From Prevotella sp. CAG:1092 (lineage in GTDB: Bacteria > Bacteroidota > Bacteroidia > Bacteroidales > Bacteroidaceae): a stretch of DNA of 12,087 bases. The translations under genes were made by a program, and so were the position numbers. Below are positions 4,734 to 12,087 of the stretch, in pieces. Each line of letters opens with the position of its first letter. The first letter of the stretch is position 1. The DNA lies in NCBI GenBank assembly GCA_000436915.1, contig HF994074.1, positions 1-12,087 of the forward strand. Reading direction: 5' to 3'. The notes beneath the pieces are model-generated. The model had not been told where the DNA came from. It made no database searches and saw only the letters and a program-made list of their open reading frames with translations.

Positions 4734-7700
4734 ATGAACGATTCAACTATAATCCCTAACGATGGCACTATTCGCCCTGGAGCGAACAATGGTGGAAATA
4801 ATGATTCTACCGTAAGACCATCGGCAGATATGAATGACAATGGTAGCACCGTGAGACCAGGAATGAATGACAACGGTAGCACCGTGAGACCGGGAATGAA
4901 TGACAATGGCAGTACCGTGAGACCGGGAATGAATGACAACGGCAGCACCGTGAGACCGGGAATGAATGACAATGGTAGCACCATGAGACCAAACACAGGA
5001 GCTGGTGGCGACAGCAACGCTACAGTTAGACAAGCTGCAGGAAACGGCGACATGGGAATTGGAAGCACCATTCGTGCCAATAACGACAACGGAGGAACCA
5101 TCGTTGCCAATAGCAATATGGGCGGAAGACCACAGCAGGCTACACAAGCACAGGCTGCCAACAGCGCTAATGCAGACTATAAGAACCAAAAGGGTGCTAT
5201 CTTTGGTTTGCCTGATATTTTTATTGATGGCAAGAAACTGCACGTGGTGGAATACCTGAAGCAGGTGTCGGGAGAGGCGCAGCTGATAAAGGTAGAGAGC
5301 AAGGGTAAGCAATATATGCTGAAGCTATATCTCTCGGGAATACATCCTAACCACGACATGCTGGAGAAGGTGAAGACTATACCTCAGGGTATGCCAGGAC
5401 TGATGCGACTATATAAGCACGGAACATGGACAAGTCCAAGTGACGACAAGGATGTGCGCGACTATGAGATTATGGAACTCTGCGAGGGTGGCACTCTGAG
5501 CGACCTCGACCTAAAAGGCGACGAAGAAAGATGGAAGAAGCTTGCCATGCAAATGGCGATAAGTATCGACCTATGCCACAAGAGAGGTTTCTTGCATCTC
5601 GATGTCAAGCCCGACAACTTCCTCTTTGTAGACAAGCAACGCACAAACCTGGTGTTGGGCGACTTCGGCCTTGCTGTTGCAATAGATGCTAATGGTAAAG
5701 GACAATGTTCGCAGGCAAGAACAAAGAAATATGCAGCACCAGAGATATATTCGCATATAGAAGGTCAGCTTATCGATGTTGACGACAAGAGCGACTTCTA
5801 CTCTCTCGGTATCTCACTGATGAGAATATGGATGGGACAAGAGGCGTTTGACAAGATATTCGAAGGCAAGAACGAACGTCAGCTCATAAAGATGAAGCAG
5901 TATGAGCAGATACCGATGCCTACAGGACTCAGCGCACATTCGCTGTCGCTGATAAAGGCGCTGTTGTTGTTCAACAATAGTGAGCGTGCAGGTTTTGCCG
6001 ATATACAGAGATGGATTAAGGGCGAGAACCTCGTGGAAGACGAGGCTGCAGCAAACCAGAATGTACCACAGATGAGCATCGTTTACAATGGTGCGAAGAA
6101 TCAGGTGGCACACTCAATGAACGAGCTTGCACATTTCATGCTCGAAGACCAAGAGTTGGCAAAGAAATATCTGTATAGTGGAAAGCTGTCGAAACTTATC
6201 GACCAGACTAACCCAGAAATGGCCCTTAACATAGACCAGATAACTGAAGAGTGGTATCCAAGCAATAAGTCTGCCGGTCTTGCTGCAGCCATCTTCACCT
6301 TGGATGAGGAATATCCATGGACCGACGTCAAGGGCAAACAGATGAGCACATTTGCAGAGATTGCAGAGTCGCTGTTGTATAACTTCGACCAATATTGCGA
6401 AGACCTGAAAGACAAGGATCATACATTCTATGTATATCTGCGTGTGAATGGTGAACAGGCATGGGCTGACAACATATACCAGCAGTTGGAGAAGAACGCT
6501 CAAGACAACCTGCTGAGATTTATCTACGAGTATAATGCTAAGTTGCCTTTCCGCATCGTTACTACCGGCAATCAGATACACTATGTTGACCATATCAACG
6601 ATGTGCTAAAATATGGCGAAAACCTTAGCGATGACTCTAAATGGGAGATAACATGCGGTGGATTCACTAAGTGGGTGAACTCACGCAACGGTATGATTGC
6701 TGCCGAGGTAGAGAAATATTTGCAACAGAAGAATTGGGCTACAGAATGCTATCCAGGTGTGTTGTATCTGCTGAACAAGCAATGTGGTTACGACTATAAG
6801 ATTGTTGCAGATGCCAAGGATCCTAATGCACTGTTTACTCCTGCTCAGTTGGCAGCAAGACTCAACAAGTTGGTTTCTGACTACGGACAGAATTCGGATA
6901 AGTATTCCTTCTTCCATGAGTTTATGAATATCGATGGGTCAAGACTGGAACAGTATCTCACGGTGCGCGGTTTTAGGAACCAGATAAACTACATAAAATA
7001 TTGTTTCGACCTGAAGAGCCAGACCAATACCGGCAAGCCTGGTCCATACAACAAGATTATTGCAGCATATAAGTGTATAGCCGGAATGGGAGCTACACCT
7101 TATTATATATGTGGCAGTAAGAAGCTCACTTCGCTTGCCGACGTAAACAAACTCACCAATACAGAGAAGAAAAACGAATATACAGGTAGACAGCTTGGCA
7201 ACTGGCTAACTATCTTCTTCCAAGAGAATCCAAAACTGAATCTGAATCAGGCTTATACCTACGAGCTGGAGACGGAGAAATACTTGAAGTATATAGAAGG
7301 CTTCAATAGTAGCGACCAAAAGGTGAGTAGATTCCGTCAGGCTGTAGACAAGACAGAGGCATGCGTAGACAAGATATTCAGCTTGAGAAAGCGTGTGCTA
7401 ACACTAAGATGGGTGGTGATACTGTTGGGCTTGGTGCCATTGGTAGGTTTGGCACTATACTCACTTATCATGGGACTGCCTTTCGATGGAAATCCATTGG
7501 AAACATTCAACTCTACGGTGTTTGCCATATTGTTCATAATATGCACTATAGGCTTCTTTGCACTATCAGAAGGAGAAGGCGGATGTATAGGCGAACTGAT
7601 ATGGGGCGGACTGATAGCGCTGGCGATATATTGGGGACTGTACTTTATACTAAAGCTGCTGATGCCATTTGCAGGATATATCGTGGCAGGATTGCTACTG

Positions 7701-8660
7701 CTATACGCATGGAAGATATATAGCGCATGTATCGGTTCGGTAAGTATCAGCAATAGTACCGACTTGCTTGGCAACGACGAACTTGTGGTGGCTCCATTGC
7801 ATTTCGCTTACAGATCTAACGAGAGTATCTCGCAGTTTACACCAACCGTAGAGCTAAGAACAGAAAACGAAGAGGCTTATCTTGAGAATGTAATTCAAAA
7901 GATTAAGAAGAAGACCCTCTGGTCGGTGGTTACCTCGATACTCATCTCTTCGCTACTGATACTTATGGGAGCAGCAAAGGGACTAAGCTTCTCTTCATCA
8001 GATACAGAAATCGCAACCGTGCTAAATGGCTCATGGAATGGAGAATTCCAAGGCAAAGCAGCAACATTGGTTATAGACAATGTAGACGAGAAGACAGGTG
8101 AGGTGAATGGTACTATGTTTGTAAAGTTTAAGAATCTTGCGCAAGAGAGCGTTTCGGGAACTGCCAAGGATGGCGACAAGATAACACTCGAACTCAAAGA
8201 CAATGTGCAGAATGGTGTGCTCGATGGTACATATAATATATATGTAGACAAGAGTGCTGGCACCATGGAATGTCAATACCGCAATTCCAAGACAGGCAAG
8301 GAGGTAGGCTTTACACTCACCAAAGACGGAAGTGCAGAGAATGTAGCAGACGAGGCTGATGTTGTTGAGACTACAAGCAAAAAGAGTAGCAGCAAGAAGA
8401 ACGAGAATAGTCAGAAGAGCGAGACAAGCAACAGTAGCTCGGATGCAAGTTCGAACACTCAGGCTACAGAAACTTCAAAACCTGCAGGACACAGCATCAA
8501 CATACAGGGGTCATCGTCGTCGCATTCTATCAACACCAATGGTGGAAGTAGACAACATTCAACTCCAAAGCATGAAAACAGCAATAGCGGAGGATATAAT
8601 ATCAAGGTGAACTCATCAAACAATAGCGGTGGTGGGTTTAAGCTTGAAGAAATTAACTAA
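4734..8660 (+). CDS. Membrane-anchored Ser/Thr protein kinase with T-x-R-P tail and extracytoplasmic C-terminal domain
   Basis: Residues 1-125 form a disordered Asn/Gly-rich tail with seven T-[VIM]-R-P motifs (Thr12, 27, 39, 50, 61, 72, 83) and weaker copies at Thr97, 112 and 122. The kinase domain covers about 168-430: a poor glycine loop (only SGEA near 179-182), probable beta-3 Lys197, HLDVKPDN at 288-295 with catalytic Asp290, DFG at 310-312 and APE at 335-337. The HRD arginine is Leu289, making it a non-RD kinase. Residues about 440-880 are a large, mostly helical region I cannot assign. Five hydrophobic helices follow (about 891-913, 926-944, 952-974, 976-994, 1062-1082). This puts the kinase in the cytoplasm and the C-terminus outside. 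Residues about 1095-1197 are beta-rich and begin with GSWNGEF, somewhat lipocalin-like; a Ser/Asn-rich tail ends the protein. The extracytoplasmic domain may sense a ligand or envelope state. Confidence 0.94.
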   Translation: MNDSTIIPNDGTIRPGANNGGNNDSTVRPSADMNDNGSTVRPGMNDNGSTVRPGMNDNGSTVRPGMNDNGSTVRPGMNDNGSTMRPNTGAGGDSNATVRQAAGNGDMGIGSTIRANNDNGGTIVANSNMGGRPQQATQAQAANSANADYKNQKGAIFGLPDIFIDGKKLHVVEYLKQVSGEAQLIKVESKGKQYMLKLYLSGIHPNHDMLEKVKTIPQGMPGLMRLYKHGTWTSPSDDKDVRDYEIMELCEGGTLSDLDLKGDEERWKKLAMQMAISIDLCHKRGFLHLDVKPDNFLFVDKQRTNLVLGDFGLAVAIDANGKGQCSQARTKKYAAPEIYSHIEGQLIDVDDKSDFYSLGISLMRIWMGQEAFDKIFEGKNERQLIKMKQYEQIPMPTGLSAHSLSLIKALLLFNNSERAGFADIQRWIKGENLVEDEAAANQNVPQMSIVYNGAKNQVAHSMNELAHFMLEDQELAKKYLYSGKLSKLIDQTNPEMALNIDQITEEWYPSNKSAGLAAAIFTLDEEYPWTDVKGKQMSTFAEIAESLLYNFDQYCEDLKDKDHTFYVYLRVNGEQAWADNIYQQLEKNAQDNLLRFIYEYNAKLPFRIVTTGNQIHYVDHINDVLKYGENLSDDSKWEITCGGFTKWVNSRNGMIAAEVEKYLQQKNWATECYPGVLYLLNKQCGYDYKIVADAKDPNALFTPAQLAARLNKLVSDYGQNSDKYSFFHEFMNIDGSRLEQYLTVRGFRNQINYIKYCFDLKSQTNTGKPGPYNKIIAAYKCIAGMGATPYYICGSKKLTSLADVNKLTNTEKKNEYTGRQLGNWLTIFFQENPKLNLNQAYTYELETEKYLKYIEGFNSSDQKVSRFRQAVDKTEACVDKIFSLRKRVLTLRWVVILLGLVPLVGLALYSLIMGLPFDGNPLETFNSTVFAILFIICTIGFFALSEGEGGCIGELIWGGLIALAIYWGLYFILKLLMPFAGYIVAGLLLLYAWKIYSACIGSVSISNSTDLLGNDELVVAPLHFAYRSNESISQFTPTVELRTENEEAYLENVIQKIKKKTLWSVVTSILISSLLILMGAAKGLSFSSSDTEIATVLNGSWNGEFQGKAATLVIDNVDEKTGEVNGTMFVKFKNLAQESVSGTAKDGDKITLELKDNVQNGVLDGTYNIYVDKSAGTMECQYRNSKTGKEVGFTLTKDGSAENVADEADVVETTSKKSSSKKNENSQKSETSNSSSDASSNTQATETSKPAGHSINIQGSSSSHSINTNGGSRQHSTPKHENSNSGGYNIKVNSSNNSGGGFKLEEIN
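4830..4994 (+). repeat. Five 33-bp coding repeats encoding the kinase phospho-acceptor array
   Basis: Five adjacent 33-base units each encode MNDNGSTVRPG; the last is MNDNGSTMRPN (kinase residues 33-87). The units differ at only a few, mostly silent positions, which points to recent duplication. Related, more diverged motifs lie on both sides (Thr12, Thr27, Thr97, Thr112, Thr122). Copy-number change would stay in frame and would alter the number of candidate phosphothreonine sites. Confidence 0.92.
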
Positions 8661-8686
8661 TAGTTGTTTAAGAAAAACGAATTACT

Positions 8687-11600
8687 ATGATCTGTCCACA
8701 ATGTCAGAAACAAAATAGAGAGCAGGCACACTATTGCAAATGGTGTGGCTCTGCTCTATCTAACGACAATACTGGTCCTCTTGCCGACTTGGTGGGAATG
8801 GACAAGGTGAAGAAGCAACTGATGACCCTCGTAGCACGCTACGAGGAACATCAGCGCAGAATGAAGACTACGGGAGTGAGCCAACCTTTCACCGCTAATA
8901 TCATTATCAGTGGTGAGATGGGAACGGGTAAGACTATGCTCGTGGAGGTGATAGAAAAACTGTTCAGTCAGAAAGGTATGACTAAGCACCCTGCTACATA
9001 TATACTGAATAGCGAAGAGTTTGATGCTTTCCGCAATGCTAAAGACTTTGATGCAAATCTGGCTAAAGCCAAGGGCGGAATACTATGTATAGATGCAGTG
9101 CATAAACTATTGCCTAATGGTCAAGACACCAATACTACAACCTTAGACCGCATATTCAGCGGTGTGCAGACATGGAAGGGCGATCCTTTCGTGATATTGT
9201 GTGGATGGTCGGTAGTGCTGGATAGTTATCTGAAAAATAATCCTAACATCCGCGACCGCTTCGATATGGTGATAAACCTACCAGGATATACCTACGAAGA
9301 ACTTACCGAGATATGCTCGCGCCGACTTATGTTGACCTACGGATTAGGACTAAGCGAAGATGCAAGACAGAAGCTATTGAGAGTGGTAAGGCAAGCTAAG
9401 CGCGACAGATTGACTGACGCCAATGGATATTATGCAAAGAACCTTGCCGACACTATAGCTTTGAAGCACAATTCGAATGCCACACACCAGACTTCATCAT
9501 TCATCAGTCCAGACGAAATTGATGGAAAGGAATATGTGGAGAAGACATTCGAAGAGGCTATTAAGCAGATGGATAAATACATCGGTGTGGATAAGATAAA
9601 GGATAATATCCGCAATCTTACCACTATGATGCAGATGCAATCACAGCGCGACGGCTCTGAGATAAAATGTAAAGACCACTTCCTATTCTTGGGCAATCCA
9701 GGTACGGGCAAGACCACCATTGCTCGTGTGTTTGCCGACGTGATGGCAGCAATGGGAGTGTTGAAGGTTGGTCAGCTCATTGAGGTGACACGAAAAGACC
9801 TTGTGGCATCATTCGTTGGTCAAACAGCGCCAATGGTTGAGGCTGCGGTAAACAAGGCTATTGGCGGTATACTGTTTGTTGACGAGGCTTATACGCTGAG
9901 CCAAAGTGAGAACGACACATTTGGTAAAGAAGCTATCGACACATTGCTAAAGCTGATGGAAGACCGACGTGGCGAATTTATATGTATTGCAGCAGGCTAC
10001 GACCACGAGATGAACGAATTCCTCGGTACCAACTCCGGATTGGCATCGCGATTCAATGAAACTATTCATTTCGATGATTATACAGGCGAGCAACTATATG
10101 ACATCTTCCAAATGATGATGAAGGGCAATAAGCTCACTCTTAACCCTGACGACGAAGTTTGGACTCGCAACTACTTCAAGAAGATGTATCTGATGCGTGG
10201 TGCAAAGTTTGGTAATGCTCGCGACGTGAGAAATGTATTAGATAAAGCAAAGAAGCGCCAGGCACATAGACTGCTCGAACTACAGAAGGTTGACCCACAA
10301 GCAGCAATGCAACAGAACTGCATTATAACAAAGATAGACATCTGCGACGAAGATGAAGAAAAGAGCGTAGACCAGATATTGGAAGAGCTCGATGCTTTTG
10401 TTGGTATGGACAACATAAAGAAGCAGGTGCGCGAACTTGCCAATAAGATACAGATTGAACGCATGAGCATGGCTGCAGGAGTAAGCTCGGCAGAGTTGAC
10501 ACCTGTTCACATACTCCTTACTGGTAACCCTGGTACAGGAAAGACCACTATAGCACGAAAGCTCGGAGAGATTTTCAAGGCTATTGGATTGTTGCCATCA
10601 GACAAGGTTGTGGAGCATGAACGCAGAACGTTGATAAGTCCATATCAGAACGAGTCTTCCAAACTGATGAGTAAGGCTTGCGATGATGCTATGGGAGGAA
10701 TACTATTTATCGACGAAGCTTACAACCTGGCTCCACCAAGCAAGGGCGGTAGTGGCTCTGACGACAAGGCTGGAGTGGAAGCTATAGAAACTCTGATGAC
10801 TCGTATGGAGAACGACAAGGGTAAGTTTGTGCTTATCTGTGCTGGATACAGAAAGAATATGGACGAATTCCTGCTCACAAACCCAGGACTATCGCGTCGT
10901 TTCACCAACAAGATGCATATCGACGACTATACACCAGACCAGCTACAGCAGATATTCATGCAGATGGCAAAGAAGAAGAACTACACCTTAGTGCCTGAGG
11001 CTATAGTTCCTTTACAGAAATGCATACAGCTGAAGGTGGATGCTAAGGATGAGAACTTCGGTAATGCAGGCGAAATGGTTAAACTATTTGAGGAGACAAA
11101 GAAGCGCTTATCATCTCGATTGATGAACAAAGTGCAGACTGGAGCACAGTTGGAGAAAGAAGAGTTTACAACGATTCTACCTGAGGATATTCCTTACGAG
11201 ATGCCTAAGCAGGTGAGCACAGAAGAAAGTTTGTCGAAGCTCGATGAACTTATTGGCCTGCAAGGAGTGAAGGACGATGTGCGTAAGATGGCAAACATCA
11301 TTAAGCTTGAGCAGAAGAGAGCAGAACTATTAGGAGAAAGCGGCAAGGTGGTTGCCGACCACTATGTGTTTGCAGGAAATCCGGGTACTGGTAAGACTAC
11401 TGTGGCTCGCATCATGGCAGACATCTTCGTTTCGCTTGGCTTGTTGCCAACCAATAAGCTTATAGAGGTTTCACGCGACGACCTTGTGGCAGGCTATTCA
11501 GGTCAGACAGCAATAAATGTGAAACGAGTTGTTCGTAGTGCCATCGGTGGTGTATTGTTTATCGATGAAGCATACACCTTGAATCAAGGTCCTAACGACA

Positions 11601-12037
11601 ACTTCGGTCATGAGGCTATAGACACACTTGTGAAATTGCTCCTCGACTATAAGGGACGTATGGTAGTGATTCTTGCTGGATATACCGGTGACATGAAGCA
11701 TTTCCTTGACACCAACCCTGGTTTGGCATCACGATTTACTAAGAAGATACAGTTTGACGACTACAAGCCAGAAGAACTAACACAGATATTCATGATGGCA
11801 GCAAATAAGAGAAAATATATCTTGCCAGAGGATACACAACAGGCTGTATCGCTTCAGCTAAAATACATGTACGACAATCGCGACCGCAACTTCGGTAATG
11901 CTCGTACTGCCAACAATTTCTTCGATGCTGTGCGCCAAGCTATGGCTACACGACTTATGCAAGCCGAAAACCTTTCTGCCAACGATATGTCGACAATATT
12001 GCCAGAAGACATCCTTAAAGCTGCACAGGCAATGTAA
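8687..12037 (+). CDS. Zinc-ribbon protein with four CbbX/SpoVK-like AAA+ domains
   Basis: This 1116-residue protein starts with a zinc ribbon (Cys3, 6, 17, 20). Four AAA+ modules of the CbxX/CfqX (CbbX, SpoVK) class follow. Walker A motifs are GEMGTGKT at 76-83 and GNPGTGKT at 336-343, 613-620 and 897-904. Walker B motifs are LCIDAVH (133-139), LFVDEAY (396-402), LFIDEAY (673-679) and LFIDEAY (957-963). Domain 1 therefore has Ala137 where the catalytic Glu is expected and probably binds ATP without hydrolysing it well. Arginine fingers are plausible at Arg455, Arg737/738 and Arg1016. Domains 2 and 4 share a pore-loop-like D-L-V-A-x-[FY]-x-G-Q-T (371-380, 931-940); domain 3 differs (SPYQN at 651-655). 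There is no membrane segment. It is probably an ATP-driven remodelling effector of the kinase module. It is the last gene of the operon; the start at 8687 gives an intact N-terminal ribbon. Confidence 0.95.
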   Translation: MICPQCQKQNREQAHYCKWCGSALSNDNTGPLADLVGMDKVKKQLMTLVARYEEHQRRMKTTGVSQPFTANIIISGEMGTGKTMLVEVIEKLFSQKGMTKHPATYILNSEEFDAFRNAKDFDANLAKAKGGILCIDAVHKLLPNGQDTNTTTLDRIFSGVQTWKGDPFVILCGWSVVLDSYLKNNPNIRDRFDMVINLPGYTYEELTEICSRRLMLTYGLGLSEDARQKLLRVVRQAKRDRLTDANGYYAKNLADTIALKHNSNATHQTSSFISPDEIDGKEYVEKTFEEAIKQMDKYIGVDKIKDNIRNLTTMMQMQSQRDGSEIKCKDHFLFLGNPGTGKTTIARVFADVMAAMGVLKVGQLIEVTRKDLVASFVGQTAPMVEAAVNKAIGGILFVDEAYTLSQSENDTFGKEAIDTLLKLMEDRRGEFICIAAGYDHEMNEFLGTNSGLASRFNETIHFDDYTGEQLYDIFQMMMKGNKLTLNPDDEVWTRNYFKKMYLMRGAKFGNARDVRNVLDKAKKRQAHRLLELQKVDPQAAMQQNCIITKIDICDEDEEKSVDQILEELDAFVGMDNIKKQVRELANKIQIERMSMAAGVSSAELTPVHILLTGNPGTGKTTIARKLGEIFKAIGLLPSDKVVEHERRTLISPYQNESSKLMSKACDDAMGGILFIDEAYNLAPPSKGGSGSDDKAGVEAIETLMTRMENDKGKFVLICAGYRKNMDEFLLTNPGLSRRFTNKMHIDDYTPDQLQQIFMQMAKKKNYTLVPEAIVPLQKCIQLKVDAKDENFGNAGEMVKLFEETKKRLSSRLMNKVQTGAQLEKEEFTTILPEDIPYEMPKQVSTEESLSKLDELIGLQGVKDDVRKMANIIKLEQKRAELLGESGKVVADHYVFAGNPGTGKTTVARIMADIFVSLGLLPTNKLIEVSRDDLVAGYSGQTAINVKRVVRSAIGGVLFIDEAYTLNQGPNDNFGHEAIDTLVKLLLDYKGRMVVILAGYTGDMKHFLDTNPGLASRFTKKIQFDDYKPEELTQIFMMAANKRKYILPEDTQQAVSLQLKYMYDNRDRNFGNARTANNFFDAVRQAMATRLMQAENLSANDMSTILPEDILKAAQAM

Positions 12038-12087
12038 AAGGTAAAAAGGTAAAAAAGTTATTGGTGTCCGCTAAAGTTTTTTGCTTG
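12038..12087. other. Right-edge intergenic with short AAGGTAAA repeats
   Basis: After the AAA+ stop codon there is AAGGTAAAAAGGTAAAAAAG, a short direct repeat, then GGTGTCCGCTAAAG followed by a T-run ending at the window edge. No stem-loop is resolved, so an operon terminator cannot be placed. A gene or mobile-element end could begin just beyond the window. Confidence 0.35.

Noticed and set aside
4743..5312. 189-codon minus-strand open frame opposite the kinase tail
   Set aside because: It mirrors the 33-bp repeat array (repeating Ser/His/Gly/Ala), and the plus-strand frame has motifs that make biological sense.
7361..7723. 120-codon plus-strand open frame in another phase within the kinase gene
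   Set aside because: It overlaps the membrane-helix segment of the kinase in a different frame and resembles no protein.
2238..12037. Type VI or type VII secretion locus
   Set aside because: The kinase, phosphatase, FHA and CbxX-like ATPase recall regulators of those systems, but no structural or effector gene of either system is present in the window.
8687..12037. RuBisCO activase CbbX
   Set aside because: The AAA+ class matches, but four fused modules, a zinc ribbon and the kinase context do not fit, and no RuBisCO gene is nearby.

Overview
The window looks like a Bacteroidales chromosome segment, most likely Prevotella or a close relative. The evidence is moderate GC, A-rich gene leaders without clear Shine-Dalgarno sequences, and TAnnTTTG-type -7 boxes. 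Genus-level assignment is inference. No tRNA, rRNA, CRISPR array, transposase or phage gene is visible.

Left part (1-1817): two genes on the minus strand. The upstream one encodes an ordinary HAD-superfamily hydrolase. The downstream one encodes an unusual fusion of a YqiA-like alpha/beta hydrolase with a C-terminal 5'-nucleotidase-like HAD domain that seems to have lost catalytic residues. A GC-rich hairpin lies between them.

Middle (1818-2237): a 420-base divergent intergenic region. It holds a nearly T-free minisatellite of about 21-bp units, a perfect 9-bp hairpin, and two candidate divergent promoters.

Right part (2238-12037): five tightly packed plus-strand genes (gaps of 14, 26, 5 and 26 bases) that look like one operon and one phospho-signalling system. 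In order they encode: a double zinc-ribbon protein with a C-terminal FHA domain; a PP2C-type Ser/Thr phosphatase; a polyglutamine-led multi-zinc-ribbon protein of unknown function; a 1308-residue Ser/Thr kinase; and a 1116-residue protein with an N-terminal zinc ribbon and four CbbX/SpoVK-like AAA+ modules. The kinase has an N-terminal array of T-[VIM]-R-P motifs, five predicted membrane helices and an extracytoplasmic C-terminal domain.

The same T-M-R-P motif occurs just upstream of the FHA domain of the first protein, and a related T-V-R lies at the C-terminus of the multi-zinc-ribbon protein. The simplest model is that the membrane kinase phosphorylates threonines in its own tail and in its partners, the FHA protein reads them, the PP2C erases them, zinc ribbons provide docking, and the AAA+ protein is the remodelling effector. 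The parts resemble the kinase/phosphatase/FHA control modules of type VI secretion and the CbxX-like ATPase EccA of type VII secretion, but no secretion component is present here. The output of the system is unknown. This module is the most interesting content of the window.
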